A DNA stretch of 64,000 bases from Brachypterus glaber. Its lineage: Eukaryota > Arthropoda > Insecta > Coleoptera > Kateretidae. Made by a program: the position numbers and the translations under genes. Where the stretch lies: the NCBI GenBank assembly GCA_958510825.1, contig OY294044.1, positions 72,738,095-72,802,094 of the forward strand, read 5' to 3'. Below are positions 10,441 to 21,028 of this stretch, piece by piece (within the stretch, counting starts at the first letter, position 1; each line of letters opens with the position of its first letter). The notes beneath the pieces are model-generated. The model had not been told where the DNA came from. It did not search any database and saw nothing but the letters and a program-made list of their open reading frames with translations.

Positions 10441-11163
10441 TGGCGCGCACTGCGTACCTGCTACAATGACTCTTACCGCATCTTACATAGACACCCACGT
10501 TATACCAGTGCATCGGAGATGTTTGCCTTAGCACGCATAGATACTTTAGATGCACTGCGTCGAAAAAGACTTGCCAGTTTTGTAAATCGTCTGCTACAGT
10601 GCTCAAACTCACTTTTACAGGGATTGGTTTCATCTGATGTATTTTGGTCATCTCCCATAATTGAAAAGTGGCGGAAACTCTGTTTTTTTCTCTTGTAACC
10701 ACCTTCACTTTCACCTTTGTAAATATTTATAATTAATTTTAATTTTTGTTTTTTTTTTTATTTTTGTTATGTTATTACTATCTTTGTCATATGGCCTTTA
10801 GGCTGGAATAAATGCATTATTATTATTATAAAGCTTTTTTTCGTGAAGGTAATTTTAGGGCGCCAATTTTTCTTTCGAAGGGGCGCTAAGCCTTGGTTGA
10901 AACCGTCCAAACCGCTTTTTTTTTTAGGGTGCCTTATTGGCAGTAGTGCTTGCATAGCGGTAATTTCTGAGGCTTATTTGCCAAAAATTACCCCTTCCAG
11001 AGAGAAACTCTTAAGGAACTCTGGAGGAACTCCGGAGGAACTTCGAGGAACTCCTAAGGAACTCCGAGGAACTTTTTTGTACAAATTTCAGACGCGGTCA
11101 GCCCCTCGATTATACCCTTACCATTATTTTTTTTTAAATAAATATATAAAATATTTTTTATAG

Positions 11164-11408
11164 GGGATTGTGATGATAATGAGGAGTTCCGAATTTGTCC
11201 AGGGTGTCCTGGATATTGCCAGAATAGAATTCCATATGGATGCTTGTTCCCCTGTATTCCTGGTTGCGTTTGCAGACATGGATTTTTACGCGATATCGTA
11301 ACTGGATATTGTATACCTCGAAAAAATTGTCCTGCTGCAAATAAAGTTACAAATCCGAGTTTAAATAGGATCCAACATAATCTAAATCATAATTATGTAT
11401 ATTATTAA
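11164..11408 (+). CDS. TIL gene A, exon 2: ten-cysteine TIL domain, secreted
   Basis: The acceptor TTTTTTATAG precedes this exon. Joined to exon 1 in phase 1 it encodes residues 24-104. Ten cysteines (residues 26, 35, 38, 42, 50, 54, 58, 60, 73, 79) follow the canonical TIL spacing, including GCVCRHGF and GYCIPRKNC. The family pairs C1-C7, C2-C6, C3-C5, C4-C10 and C8-C9. TIL proteins are mostly secreted serine-protease inhibitors. The reactive loop between the fifth and sixth cysteines is Leu-Phe-Pro, so P1 by alignment is Phe52 (chymotrypsin/elastase-like), but Pro53 at P1' is unusual. A 25-residue Asn-rich tail ends VYY before TAA at 11406. The target protease and tissue cannot be read from the sequence. 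The domain call is strong; the inhibitory role is inferred. Confidence 0.8.
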
Positions 11409-11434
11409 AACTAAAATACCTTTAGTATTTTTTT

Positions 11435-11440
11435 AATAAA
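11435..11440 (+). terminator. Polyadenylation signal of TIL gene A
   Basis: AATAAA lies 26 nt after the stop codon and 20 bp before the tRNA gene, implying a very short 3' UTR. Confidence 0.6.
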
Positions 11441-11459
11441 AAACCAACTCATATCTATC

Positions 11460-11531
11460 GGCTCGTTGGTCTAGGGGTATGATTTCCGCTTAGGGTGCGG
11501 GAGGTCCCGGGTTCAAATCCCGGACGAGCCC
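11460..11531 (+). tRNA. tRNA-Pro (anticodon AGG)
   Basis: A full cloverleaf: acceptor GGCTCGT (11460-11466) pairs with ACGAGCC (11524-11530) and C follows as discriminator. The D arm is GGTCTAGGGGTATGA. The anticodon loop TTAGGGT puts AGG at 11492-11494. The T arm is CCCGGGTTCAAATCCCGG with a perfect B box, GGTTCAAATCC. No intron. T runs after 11537 serve as the RNA polymerase III terminator. All stems pair, so the gene looks functional. Confidence 0.95.
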
Positions 11532-12789
11532 AGTAACTTTTTTATTTTTTTAATTTTATTTTAGCAGTAATTTTTAATTTACTACATTAAAACAGACAAA
11601 AGAGAAAGTCTTAAAATCTTACCTAAGGTAAGTTACCTTGGTAAAAATGTATACTTTTTTACTAGTATTTGATTTTTTACCTTTGTTTACTTGCTCAGCA
11701 CCCCTGGCATGATTTTGAGCACCCCCTGGCTAAATAAACTCTAAGTACCCCCCTGTGCACAGGGGGTACTCAAGTCAAAACAGAAGAAGCTACCCTACAT
11801 TAAAAAGTAATAATACTGTGCACATGTGAGTGATGTAAATTGTTTTAATTTATTATTAAAATAAACAAAATCGTTTTTAAATTATTACTTAAAACAGAAA
11901 ATCAATTAATATTATTTTTAGTTTAATTTTTCAGGGGTGATGATCTTTTTTTTTAGTCAAAATTTTACGATCGGAGGTAGTAAACCTTTTTTGAATTGGA
12001 AATTTTTTAGAGGTGAGGACCTTTTTTTTTTAGTCAACAAAATTTCGCGGTCAGGGGTAAGCTGTTTTTTTTATTTGGGAAATTTCTCAATTTTTAAATT
12101 TTTAGTTGGGAAATATTTGCTCTGCCCCACTCCAAAAAAATGCTTCGGAGCACCACTGAAAATAGCCAGTATCAAAAAGTCTACTTATGGGAATAAAAAA
12201 ATTAAATAACTACAAAGTGATAAAACTATTATTTTAATTTTTAAATTTTTTATTCAAAATAACAAAATAATATAACAAATAAAGATTCTTGGAGAGGAGG
12301 GTAAATACCCCCTCTATCCCCCCCATATCTACGCGCCTGCCGTTGGGGGGCCAAAAGCTTAACGCGATTATCGTTTGCTTTTACTTTCCCGATCCGCGGC
12401 CGCCTGACAATTGCTTGATAGGCGTGATCATTTAGGACTAATTAAAAAAAAAATCTATTAAGCGATTTTTTTTATTAAATTAAAATTAAATTATTTAACA
12501 TTATTAAAATTAGAACAAAAAAAAAAAATACATTTTCTTGATATCTCGATTTTAGCCCACCCGTAGGATGTAGCGTACTATAACAATTTCAAAAAACTAA
12601 AATGCTTGGTTTATCATTTTTTTATTTTTTATCTAAAAGAAAAACATGTGAAGTTACACAACAATCAGAAAATAAATTGATCCTCAATAAGGCCAAAACA
12701 AGAAAAAATCTTCAGAAAAGTCATTACGAAAATTTTATGTAAAGAACTTTCACTTTCGGGTTTAGACCGTGTTAATGGATTTTCACTTT
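11532..12789. other. A+T-rich intergenic stretch, no gene
   Basis: Contains short repeats such as CCCCCTGTGCACAGGGGGTA (a palindrome, 11750-11769) and related phrases around 11935-12060 (GGGGTGATGATC, GAGGTGAGGACC, GGTCAGGGGTAA). No exon with coding character was recognised. Confidence 0.45.
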
Positions 12790-12830
12790 CCGACGTTTCA
12801 TCTCTTACTGCTAGAGACATCTTCGGGGAT
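12790..12830 (-). ncRNA. Hammerhead-like motif on the minus strand (degenerate)
   Basis: Read on the minus strand: CCCCGAAGATG, a 5-bp stem TCTCT/AGAGA with a 7-nt loop, then TGAAACGTCGG. The order matches the hammerhead-type motif at 5512-5550, with a C in place of the conserved U of CUGANGA. Probably the end of a decayed retroelement. Confidence 0.3.
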
Positions 12831-12868
12831 TAATCTAAAACTATTTTAGATCAGTTTCAGATTCAGAT

Positions 12869-13610
12869 TTATAAATAGAGATCGGATTTTACCGAGTCGT
12901 GACGTCAAAATCCATAGCCGGGTACAACAGAATAATAATTTTATAAAAATGTTTTATAACCTAAAAGTCCAAACTACTACATTTACAAAGAAAAGTATAT
13001 AAATATTATGAAAATTCCCTAGCGTTTCCCTAAAATCCGATGTCTAACCATTACTTACTACGGTTAAATCGTGGATTGAAGATTATCCAGAATTAGAGTT
13101 CGACGGAATATTTTACACTGCACATTTTATAAAAAAGACTTAACGTGGGAAAGAAAAACTAATATTTTAAGACATGTGAATACAAAAACCCGAAAAGGAG
13201 ATGAGGAGCAAGGACAATTTAATATTTAAAGTAAGTAAAAAAATACAAAACTAATTTTAATTTGTCTATTTTATCACAAGTTATAAACATCACGTGAATA
13301 AAAAACGATTGGCCAGGCAATTTTTTTTTAGAAAAAGTAATACCCAGCCAGCATGACACAATACTATAAAATTAAATTTGGGTTATTAAAGAGCTCATCT
13401 AAATCGTAATTTTCAGAATTGTTATTTTTTTAAATTTTATTTTACTTAAATAAAACGTTATGGTATTTCCATACTATTTATATAATTTTCTTTGGCAATG
13501 TAGTAGTTTGGCAATATATTAAACATTTTTATAAAATTAATATGAATTTAACTTGTACCCGGCTATGTATTTGACGTCACGACTCGCTAAAATCCGATGT
13601 CTATTTATAA
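12869..13610. mobile_element. MITE with inverted TTTATAAATAGAGATCGG ends
   Basis: The left arm reads ATAAATAGAGATCGGATTTT then GAGTCGTGACGTCAAAA and GCCGGGTACAA. The right arm is the reverse complement with few changes, about 60 bp in all. The interior is A+T-rich with no ORF. Target duplication not resolved. Confidence 0.65.
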
Positions 13611-13744
13611 AATATACTAACGTTAAATTTTCCTAGTTAGTTATTTGTTTAGAATTAACAAAAAATCAAGCTGTATTTAAGAAAAATTAAGCAAAATAGG
13701 AGAAATTGCACAAAGCTTACTTTTAATAAGACGTTTATAAAAAA

Positions 13745-14062
13745 ATAGTTATTTGCTCTCTTAGTAGAGGCAAGTGAATTTTTCTGTGTGAGGTCGTATG
13801 TTGTGGACCGAAGCGGAGCTGAGGTCCATAAACACGACCGAAGACAAAAAAAAACTTACGAGTAGCGCATTACGTTTTTCGCACTACCACTACTTTTATT
13901 AATAATATTTTTGACATTTATATGTGTGACAATTCAACAAATCATTTTTTATGTAATCACTCTATAAAATTAAGAATAGTAGTCTTGTGTCGTAGTCCTT
14001 AGGTAAGTGTCGGTCACTTCTTGTCCTTTAGCGGTAAATCGTTTTTTTCTACGATCTAATAG
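13745..14062 (+). repeat. Dispersed repeat shared with 47777-48060
   Basis: Segments such as AGTTATTTGCTCTCTTAGTAG, ACGAGTAGCGCATTACGTTT and CACTCTATAAAATTAAGAAT recur in the same order at 47777-48060 with moderate divergence. No reading frame is conserved between the two copies. Confidence 0.6.
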
Positions 14063-14462
14063 AAAAGTTAACATTTTTACAAAAACAAATAAAATTTTCA
14101 GACCGAAAAATAACCTATTTCTTAGTATCTTACTTTTCTTCTCGTTACCATGACAGCAAGCACAAAATTGAATTTTGCGCTCTGAGTGTATGCAGTCGGT
14201 ATGTCAACCGTAAAATAGCTGCCAGTTATATCCGAGATGTGGTACGCCATCTTTTTAATATAAAATTGTTATTTATTTCGAATCAAATTTCAATTTCGTG
14301 TGCTAAATATTTGTGTGCTAAATTATTTGTTGTTACGGAGAGTGACAGTGATGAGGATTTTACTTCTAAATCCCCAGATTTGCAAAAAATTGTAAGTGCT
14401 GCGCCCTTGTTATGTTATGAACTTACAGGCTGAAAATTTATTTATTTTAGATCGTAGAAAAA
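14063..14462. other. No supported gene
   Basis: A short frame near 14335-14391 reads ESDSDEDFTSKSPDLQKI and is followed by GTAAGT, so it could be a stray exon. It has no partner exon and no recognisable domain. Confidence 0.3.
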
Positions 14463-14580
14463 ATGTTGTTTGTATTACGAGCACAAAATATGATTTCTGC
14501 TTGAGCGTGGAATTTGCTGATCGAGGCGTCTAGCCGAGATCAGCAATCAGTCATTTTGCGCTCTTAATACAAAAATAACT
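14463..14580. repeat. Short inverted repeat
   Basis: TTGTATTACGAGCACAAAAT pairs with a reversed copy, ATTTTGCGCTCTTAATACAA. In the middle lies a second palindrome, TGCTGATC...GATCAGCA. Confidence 0.5.
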
Positions 14581-15706
14581 ATTCCTGTCTAGTTACGTTT
14601 TGTTTGTCTTGATTTCATTTATCACTAAGTGTGATCGATATAGTACTTTCCATTACTGTCTGCTCTTTGATTAAGTAATGTCAACTTACCTGGTTGGTAG
14701 TGAGGAAAATAACTTGTCAGTCCACCATTTTTGAGAAAGTTTAAATCAATAGCGAATAAGTCCAAACTAATTATTTAATTTTTTTGGAAAATATTTAATA
14801 TATTCTGGCAATTTTTATACCAATGATAGGTAACTCCCATTTAGTTGAATAAAATGCCATAGGTTTCAGTACAAAAAGAATGACTTTTTTTACAATTTTT
14901 CAAAAGTTAGCTAAGTTGGACATCACATTAAGATCCTACATAGGTACATCAAGTAACGTGAAGGTAAAGATGAAATTTATCACATACGATAGGCCGATTA
15001 ATTTAACCTATTATTTAAAAAACGATCGTTAGAAATGATGTTTTTTTAATTACTTAGGTAATTTTTTACATCGGCACTTAGTGTTACTAAGAGTGCCGAC
15101 GTATAAAATCTTCGCCGAAAAGTCAAAATCTTTGACCATGTTTTTTTCACATTTATCGACGTTTTAGACCTTTGTGAGTCGAAATCAGTAAAAAAAAATT
15201 TTTCGTCTGTCTGCCTGTCTGTCTGTAAACTCGATAACTCCATTTCTAAATAAGACATCGACAAGCGGTTTGGACTTTTTTGCATATTGTTTCTTATCGT
15301 ATTTCGAAGAGCTGTTTAGATTTTGAGGGTAAACGATTGGGGGTAAGGGGGTAAGAATGGGGTAAAACTCCTACTTTTAGCGTTTTTTGGTTATAATTAA
15401 GGCAATTATTATTGTATTTTATTAATTTAGCACTTATATGAAAGATAATTTTAAATTGGTCAAAAATTGTTACAAACTATTATTTCCTAAAATGCATTAT
15501 TTTCGAGATATTGGCGTTTAAAGCAGTAAAACATATCTCACTTATTTATAACCCGATTCCAAAAATTATATTTTAAATAAAAGCTGTTTTTAATCCCTAC
15601 AAAAAAATGCTATATACTGTTTTTTGCTAGAATATAACATTTTGGACACACACACTTTCAAACTTTAAAAAATTATGCAGGTGTATTAATGGTTGCCTAT
15701 TCATGT
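14581..15706. other. Gene-free stretch with a CTGT microsatellite
   Basis: A short (CTGT)n run lies near 15206-15226 in a segment with TCTGTAAACTCGATAACTCC. A GGCACTTAGTG...AGTGCCGAC palindrome lies near 15073-15100. No coding exon seen. Confidence 0.45.
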
Positions 15707-16200
15707 GATCACACCAACGAACTAACAACTATTCCCTCTAGAATACGCATACAGTTAATATAAAGTATCGCCAACATCTCGGTTTGTTTGTAAACAAATA
15801 GTAGGTATATTCATATGTCACTGTTAAAATCAAATGTATATTTTTTTGAATAATTTATTTCTATAAAATTTAAGTACTAATGTTTATTTAAATTACTAAA
15901 ATCATGGTTTCACACTATGTGAAGAATTTGCTGGAGATGCTAGTATAAAACATAGAACATTGGATAAAAATGGAATGGTAAACACGATTGAAGCACTGAA
16001 ATTTATGGTTGATGGACACTCCTTGATATAAAACACCTTATTGTATAGGTCTCTAAAGAGTATAAATAAATAAATAAATTCAGGCCTGAACAATAACAAT
16101 TACGAGTAAGACAGACAAATGTATATGTTGGCTACGTTTTTTTCAGTTTTTACAAATTAAATGACTATTCTAGAGAGAAGAGTTATTAGTTCGTTGGATC
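15707..16200. mobile_element. MITE with GATC...CCAACGAACTAA inverted ends
   Basis: The left arm GATCACACCAACGAACTAAC, then CTATTCCCTCTAGAATA, is matched in reverse at 16160-16200 (CTATTCTAGAGAGAAGAG, TTAGTTCGTTGGATC). 494 bp, no ORF of note. Confidence 0.6.
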
Positions 16201-16561
16201 TCTCCTTATCATACCGTTTCAAATTAGTGCCTAGTGCCGATGTTCTGACAAGGCGCTTTCAACTGTTCAGCTGTTTTTTTTAAATGATAATTTTTAATTT
16301 AAAGCGCGTTAAATAGGTAAATAGCACTTACTATACTAATTATTTTTATTAAATAAACCTACTTATACTCTTCGCAGACGTGTTTTGCCACGGTATTTTT
16401 TTGAGGGTGTCTTTTTTGCTTTGCAACCCTGACTTAATTTTATTATAAAAAGTAATCCTTACCTTCTTACATATATTAAACTACTTCATAATGTATTATA
16501 GGCATTTTTTTTTTGGTTTAAGACAAATAAATTGGCCGTTAACTGTATCTCGTCAACTTAA
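16201..16561. other. No gene recognised
   Basis: A+T-rich sequence between two inverted-repeat elements. The first part (GTGCCTAGTGCCGATG) echoes the palindrome near 15073. TTAA at 16558-16561 is the target site of the next element. Confidence 0.4.
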
Positions 16562-16870
16562 CCTGTTAACTCCACTTTTGGACAAATTATCGTTTTTGAT
16601 ACCGTTTAAAAGAGGGCGCTTAGTTACACCATACCTAAAACCTGCCAACTCCTTAATGGAGATTTGTTTCAAAGGTAGAAAACTTGCTATCTTCTTTTTA
16701 ATTCGATAAAAATCAAGCCCAAATTAATTTTTTATAGTTGATAGTTGTTAAAACGTCCAAAATACGCTAATAAAGAAACGGGATTTTTCATTTTGTTATA
16801 CAATAATTATAGAAATAATTATAAGGTTTTTCTCGTCTCCTGTAAAGTTTGGTCAAAAGGAGTTAGCGGG
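16562..16870. mobile_element. piggyBac-like MITE (TTAA target)
   Basis: TTAA at 16558-16561 and 16871-16874 flanks CCTGTTAACTCCACTTTTG at the left and CAAAAGGAGTTAGCGGG at the right, which are inverted copies. 309 bp. A related but interrupted copy in the opposite orientation lies in both units of the older duplication (from 53567 and from 58626). Confidence 0.7.
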
Positions 16871-16945
16871 TTAACACTTTAAGCCGACGATCTGTTTTTA
16901 AACAGATATTGTATGACATACAGTGTATGTCCTTACAAGGACATA

Positions 16946-17552
16946 CACGATTCACTCACCGCAGTAATGAGAAGAATCCAGAGCATGCGCACTGATTTTC
17001 TTATTTTCGTTTTGACGTATGCCAAAAATTATTGTAAGGTTATGTAAAATTCTTTGGCAGAATTTTACAAAAATATCTACTTTTTTCTTTGCGAGCTAAC
17101 AGTTTTTTTTAATTGGCTAAAAGTACTCGCTTTTAATAGTATTTTCGTAAAAAAAATTGCGGAATATTCATTAATATACATTTGATTCTTAAAATATATC
17201 GCCTTCTAAATTCTGAAATATCGTATCTGAAAAATGCCTCCCATTAAAAAAAAAACACCAAATCAGCAAACTTCCAAACCAAACCATTATTAAGGTAAAC
17301 CAACGCCTTCCATTAAAAAAAAACACCAAACCAGCAAACTACCAATCCAAACCATTGTTAACGTAAACCAACGCATACCATATAGTTCATTTTTGTGGAC
17401 CTGATGCGCACCGTAACCCCACTCAAATTAAACTATTTCATAAAACTACAACTGCCTAAACGGAAGCCACTTTTGACATCCGTCAAAACAAAAATAAGCA
17501 AACCAGTGCGCATGTGCTAGATTCTTCTCATTACTGCGGTGAGCGAATCGTG
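16946..17552. mobile_element. Inverted-repeat element containing the duplication breakpoint
   Basis: The left arm CACGATTCACTCACCGCAG, then TAATGAGAAGAATC and CATGCGCACTG, is mirrored at 17490-17552. Arms exceed 80 bp. Internally a segment of about 70 bp (CATTAAAAAAAAACACCAAA...CTTCCAAACC) is repeated in tandem. The 8.93-kb duplication begins inside these internal repeats at 17271. Confidence 0.65.
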
Positions 17553-18260
17553 GACATACAATATTTGTACAATTAAACATATTCAGTTCAACTAAAAGTC
17601 CACATTTTAGTTGAACTACATTTTACTTATTGACATTATTTGTATTGTTCCTATTTATTATTACGTATAGGTACAACATACGAAATAATGACAAAAAGCC
17701 TAATTTAAATTTTGGTGGACATACATAATATGTGCAGTTTAACTTTTTTGTCGGAGCTAAAGTTTCATTCCTAACGTACATGTACAGTGTAAGTTACACT
17801 GTAAGTTACTGTTACAGTCTGCAACACTTTTTTTTTGGTTACTAGGTACTATTTATTTTTTGCATCTGTAATGGTACACAACGTAGAAAATAACCAAAAA
17901 AGGCATTATTAAATTTTTGGAGTAGGTACATACAATATTTGTGAAATTAACATTTTTGTCTGAACGTAAGTTTCATTTTAAATATGACTATAACATTTTT
18001 CGATACTATTTTAGTTTTCACTATTTATATTTTACATCTGCTACGTTACGAAATAGCGAAAAATAAAAGCGAGAACATAAAATATTTGTACATTTTTGTC
18101 TCAGCTAAATGATAATTTTTTAAAAGTTAATTTATAATTTACTATTTACTTATAAGTAGCACTTTTATTTTTGCTGTTTATTTTTTGCATATTTAGGCAT
18201 ATCATGCCAGAAAACGGCAAAATGACTTTTTCAATTTTTTTGTGGACAAGATGTTCTTAT
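17550..18260 (+). repeat. Decayed tandem repeat, about 180-bp period
   Basis: Diverged units begin near 17551, 17732, 17924, 18070 and 18242 with GTGGACATACAATATTTGTA-like sequence, followed by a TTTTTGTC(T/G)GA segment and an ACTATTTATTTTTTGCATCTG-like segment. No ORF. The second unit of the duplication holds the same array at about 26482-27192. Confidence 0.5.
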
Positions 18261-18289
18261 AAAATAGCATCAATTATTTTAATTCTACA

Positions 18290-18650
18290 TTAGAAGATAT
18301 GAAAAAAGTTTCCATAAATATATGTCTAAAAATGGGTCGTTAGGGATATTTGAAAGGGGCTAAAAATTCCGTTTTTTTTTTGGGTCCAAACTCAGGAACC
18401 CTTTGAGATATAGCAACTAAGTTTTGCATATGATCCAAACCTAATCAGGCCTGTTATCCTATGTAAATGTTATGAAGTTATTTTAACCAGGGGACTACGA
18501 AAAGGGGGGTCTAATTCTTTTTTTGCCCCACTATACAATTTTTACAATTTTTTTTATTAGAATTCCTCAGTATAAATAGATAAACAGGTACTCCTGTTAT
18601 ATTACTGTAAGATAAAAGTAAGATTATAATCGATTAGAAGCACAAAAACG
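18290..18650. mobile_element. Half of a TA-target MITE
   Basis: Phrases such as AAATGGGTCG(T)TAGGG, CTAAAAATTCCG, CTTTGAGATATAGCAAC and GGCCTGTTATCC match the left part of the MITE at 51621-52422 at moderate identity. The right half is missing. Also present at about 27222-27582. Confidence 0.5.
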
Positions 18651-19279
18651 CACCGCAGGAAAATTTATTGCGATTTTTGTATTCAAATGCTTTAAAATTA
18701 AAAAAATTGAAATTCTTGTTGATGTTTATTTAAATAATCGTTCGACTAGAGCATTCTCGGAAGAAACAATACAATGAGATTATTTTTGATTTTTTTAAGG
18801 CCCAAAAATTTTAAATCTTGCAAAACAAGCTAAAACATACGAAAATGTAACAAGCAAAAAATTTAATAATTCGATATGCAGACCTTATAGTCGCCATCTG
18901 CAGAACCCATTGTGGTCATGGGGGGTAACAGAGTTTCCTCAAAACTAAAACAAATCTTAGACACCCTGATTGTGGATTGGGTAATCCTCCCAACAAACTA
19001 TTCTACGAAAAGTTTTCCCAAATCTTGGGAGATACCAAATTCTGGCCACTAAGTTCTCAAGGAAAGACACCAACATGTCAACAGCGAATAAATAAGGAAC
19101 CGAACAAGTCAACTAAAATATAAATTCCCAACCCAGACAGCTCACGAATTGATAATAGAGTTGAGAAAATAAAACTTAAATGTTTTAGATTTATAGGTAC
19201 CGGGTGTTCAGCTCTACTTGACAGCGATTATCTTAAAAACTAATTAGGCAAAATCTAGAATAAATAAGACCTGAATATA
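18651..19279. other. No gene recognised
   Basis: A+T-rich, with no exon, RNA gene or paired repeat that I can support. The same holds for the second unit at about 27583-28211. Confidence 0.4.
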
Positions 19280-19614
19280 TTAATAACTATATTTTAAATA
19301 GGGTTAGGGAACGTTCAAGTATTACGTAACGCAAATTTTGATCATTTTGGAAACCAAAAAAAAAAAAAAGTTTTAAAAATTAAAAAATATACAGTTAAAT
19401 AGAGAATTTTACAAGTTTTAAAATGATGTATCACACGACCTTTTCCATTTAAAAAAATGTCCCCCTATGGTCCCCTCCCACATTTTAAGAGCTAAAAGTA
19501 TCAAATATATTCTAAAAGATAGTATAAGTTGTCTTATTTAAGAGTTCTAAATTTAAAGTCGATATCCCAACTCGTTCAAAAGTTAAGAGGGGGGGGGGGT
19601 GACTTTTGGATCGA
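19280..19614. mobile_element. Truncated copy of the GTCCAAAAGTCACC MITE
   Basis: The end GGTGACTTTTGGATCGATCTG plus the inner segments GAACGAGTT(reverse), AAGACAAC and TTTTAAAATGATGTATCACACGACC match the complete family member at 20308-21028. Only one end is kept. Also at about 28212-28546. Confidence 0.6.
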
Positions 19615-20307
19615 TCTGTATGTAGGGGTTTGCATTTGTATTTGTGTTTTTTTGTAGCTCCTAATGTCCCATTCAACATTTTTGCATAACTTACTCATCT
19701 CTTTCAGATTCCAAGATAATCGCTGCTGAAATAAACTTGGGCTACAGGTTAGTTTTTGACGATTTTCGACATTTATGCAACTCAAAAGTACAAAATATGA
19801 ATATCACTGTATTGGTATAGTCAGGATCTACTCAAAACAAAAGTGGGGTGACATTAAAAAAAAGTTGGGAGAAATCTTAAGACGGGGTTTGGACTTGGGG
19901 TGCGTTGTTTGTTTTTGTTTTTGGTCATATTGCCATATTGGATCCGCCATTTTGAATGTTGGAAAACTGGCAGCAGAATCGTAATAAGCGAGCCCAAAAA
20001 CCCCCGAGTACCAGTTTTCAAGCAAATCCGAGCAACTTTAAAAAATGTAATCCGCCATATTGGAACAGCCATTTTGAACTCTAACTTTTAAATTCTGACC
20101 TCAGATTCAGATACCCAAAATACGTAAGAATTGACTAGACTGTTCTGCCGCACTCGACTTTTTTTTCGTGTGCCGGTGTTATTAGTTTTTTTACCAAAAA
20201 TCTAATTTATTTTTTATTTAAATTAATATTTGTAAAAACCTTAGACGGTAGGCTTCGGTTGTTAGCGTTTAACCCCTGGTAGCTAATAAAACACTTTATA
20301 GGATATA

Positions 20308-21028
20308 CAGTGCCGTCCAAAAGTCACCCCACCCTTTTAACTTTTGAACGAGTTGAGATATCGACTTCAAATTTAGAACTCTTAAATAAGACAACTTAAA
20401 CTATCTTTTAGCATATATTTGATATTTTCAGCGTTTAAAATGTGGGCAGGGGAGCAAGGGGGGACATTTTTTTAAATGGAAAGGGGGGTCGTATGATACA
20501 TCATTTTAAAGCTTATAAAATTATCTATTTAAACTAACATTTTTAAATTTTTTAAAAATGTTTTTTAAGATTTTGATTTTTCAATTTTTTGTGATAAAAC
20601 ATTCCAATTTTTAACTTTTTTTTTATAAATTTTTATTTATGTCAACTAAAATTAGTTTAAAAGTATAATTAACATTTTTTTATGATGAAATTAGGCATTT
20701 TTAAAAAAATATTTGTTTTTTTTTAGAGGAATTTTGACATTAATACCCATTTTCAACCCCATTTTAAACCCAATTTTTTTTTTTAAATTTAAAAATATGA
20801 AGTTAAATGGAGAATTTTATAAGTTTTAAAATGATGTATTACACGACCCCCCTTTCCATTTAAAAAAATGTGCCCCCATGCCCCCCTGCCCACATTTTAA
20901 GAGCTGAAAGTATTAAATATATGCTAAAAGATAGTTTAAGTTGTCTTATTTAAAAGTTCCAAATTTGAAGTCGATATCTCAACCCGTTCAAAAGTTAAGA
21001 GGGGGGGGGTGACTTTTGGACCTCTCTG
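20308..21028. mobile_element. TA-target MITE with arms over 200 bp
   Basis: Starts CAGTGCCGTCCAAAAGTCAC and ends GTGACTTTTGGACCTCTCTG with TA on both sides. The inverted similarity continues through AGTCGATATCTCAAC, TAAGACAACTTAA and the GTGGGCAGGG(G) segment. 721 bp. Tc1/mariner-like by target site. Also at 29240-29961. Confidence 0.75.

Larger units (their letters stand above)
9016..10830 (+). pseudogene. LINE reverse transcriptase fragment, disrupted
   Basis: A 5'-truncated non-LTR retrotransposon. Around 9030-9065 the frame reads SLLAPEVFNAYID, matching RT motif B. After a 512-bp insertion it resumes at 9596 and reaches the catalytic motif YADDM (about 9670-9685), then the thumb-like region up to about 10030. 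A short inverted-repeat element and a local duplication interrupt it. From about 10430 it continues as MASWRALRTCYNDSYRIL to a stop near 10696. The 3' end carries AATAAATGC and ATT repeats, usual for a LINE tail. The segment before YADD contains a frameshift (CGTCAGGGATAAGC). Not functional. Confidence 0.7.
8752..11108. mobile_element. hAT-like composite element with 8-bp target duplication
   Basis: Starts CGAGGGGCTGACCGCG and ends CGCGGTCAGCCCCTCG, a perfect 16-bp inverted repeat. It is flanked on both sides by ATTATACC (8744-8751 and 11109-11116). An 8-bp target duplication is typical of hAT elements. Next to each end lie repeats of GGAACTC in the same orientation (8790-8860, 11005-11070). 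No transposase is seen. The interior carries a LINE fragment and a fold-back element, so it is a composite. It lies inside the intron of TIL gene A and stops 55 bp before the exon 2 acceptor site. Confidence 0.7.

Noticed and set aside
14239..14433. Short open frame with ESDSDEDF and a GTAAGT after it, a possible exon
   Set aside because: No partner exon, no domain, no repeat of it elsewhere; acidic runs of this size arise by chance.
19576..20091. Several overlapping open frames, repeated at 28508-29023
   Set aside because: They lie on both strands between and within MITE copies, have no domain, and repeat only because the block is duplicated.
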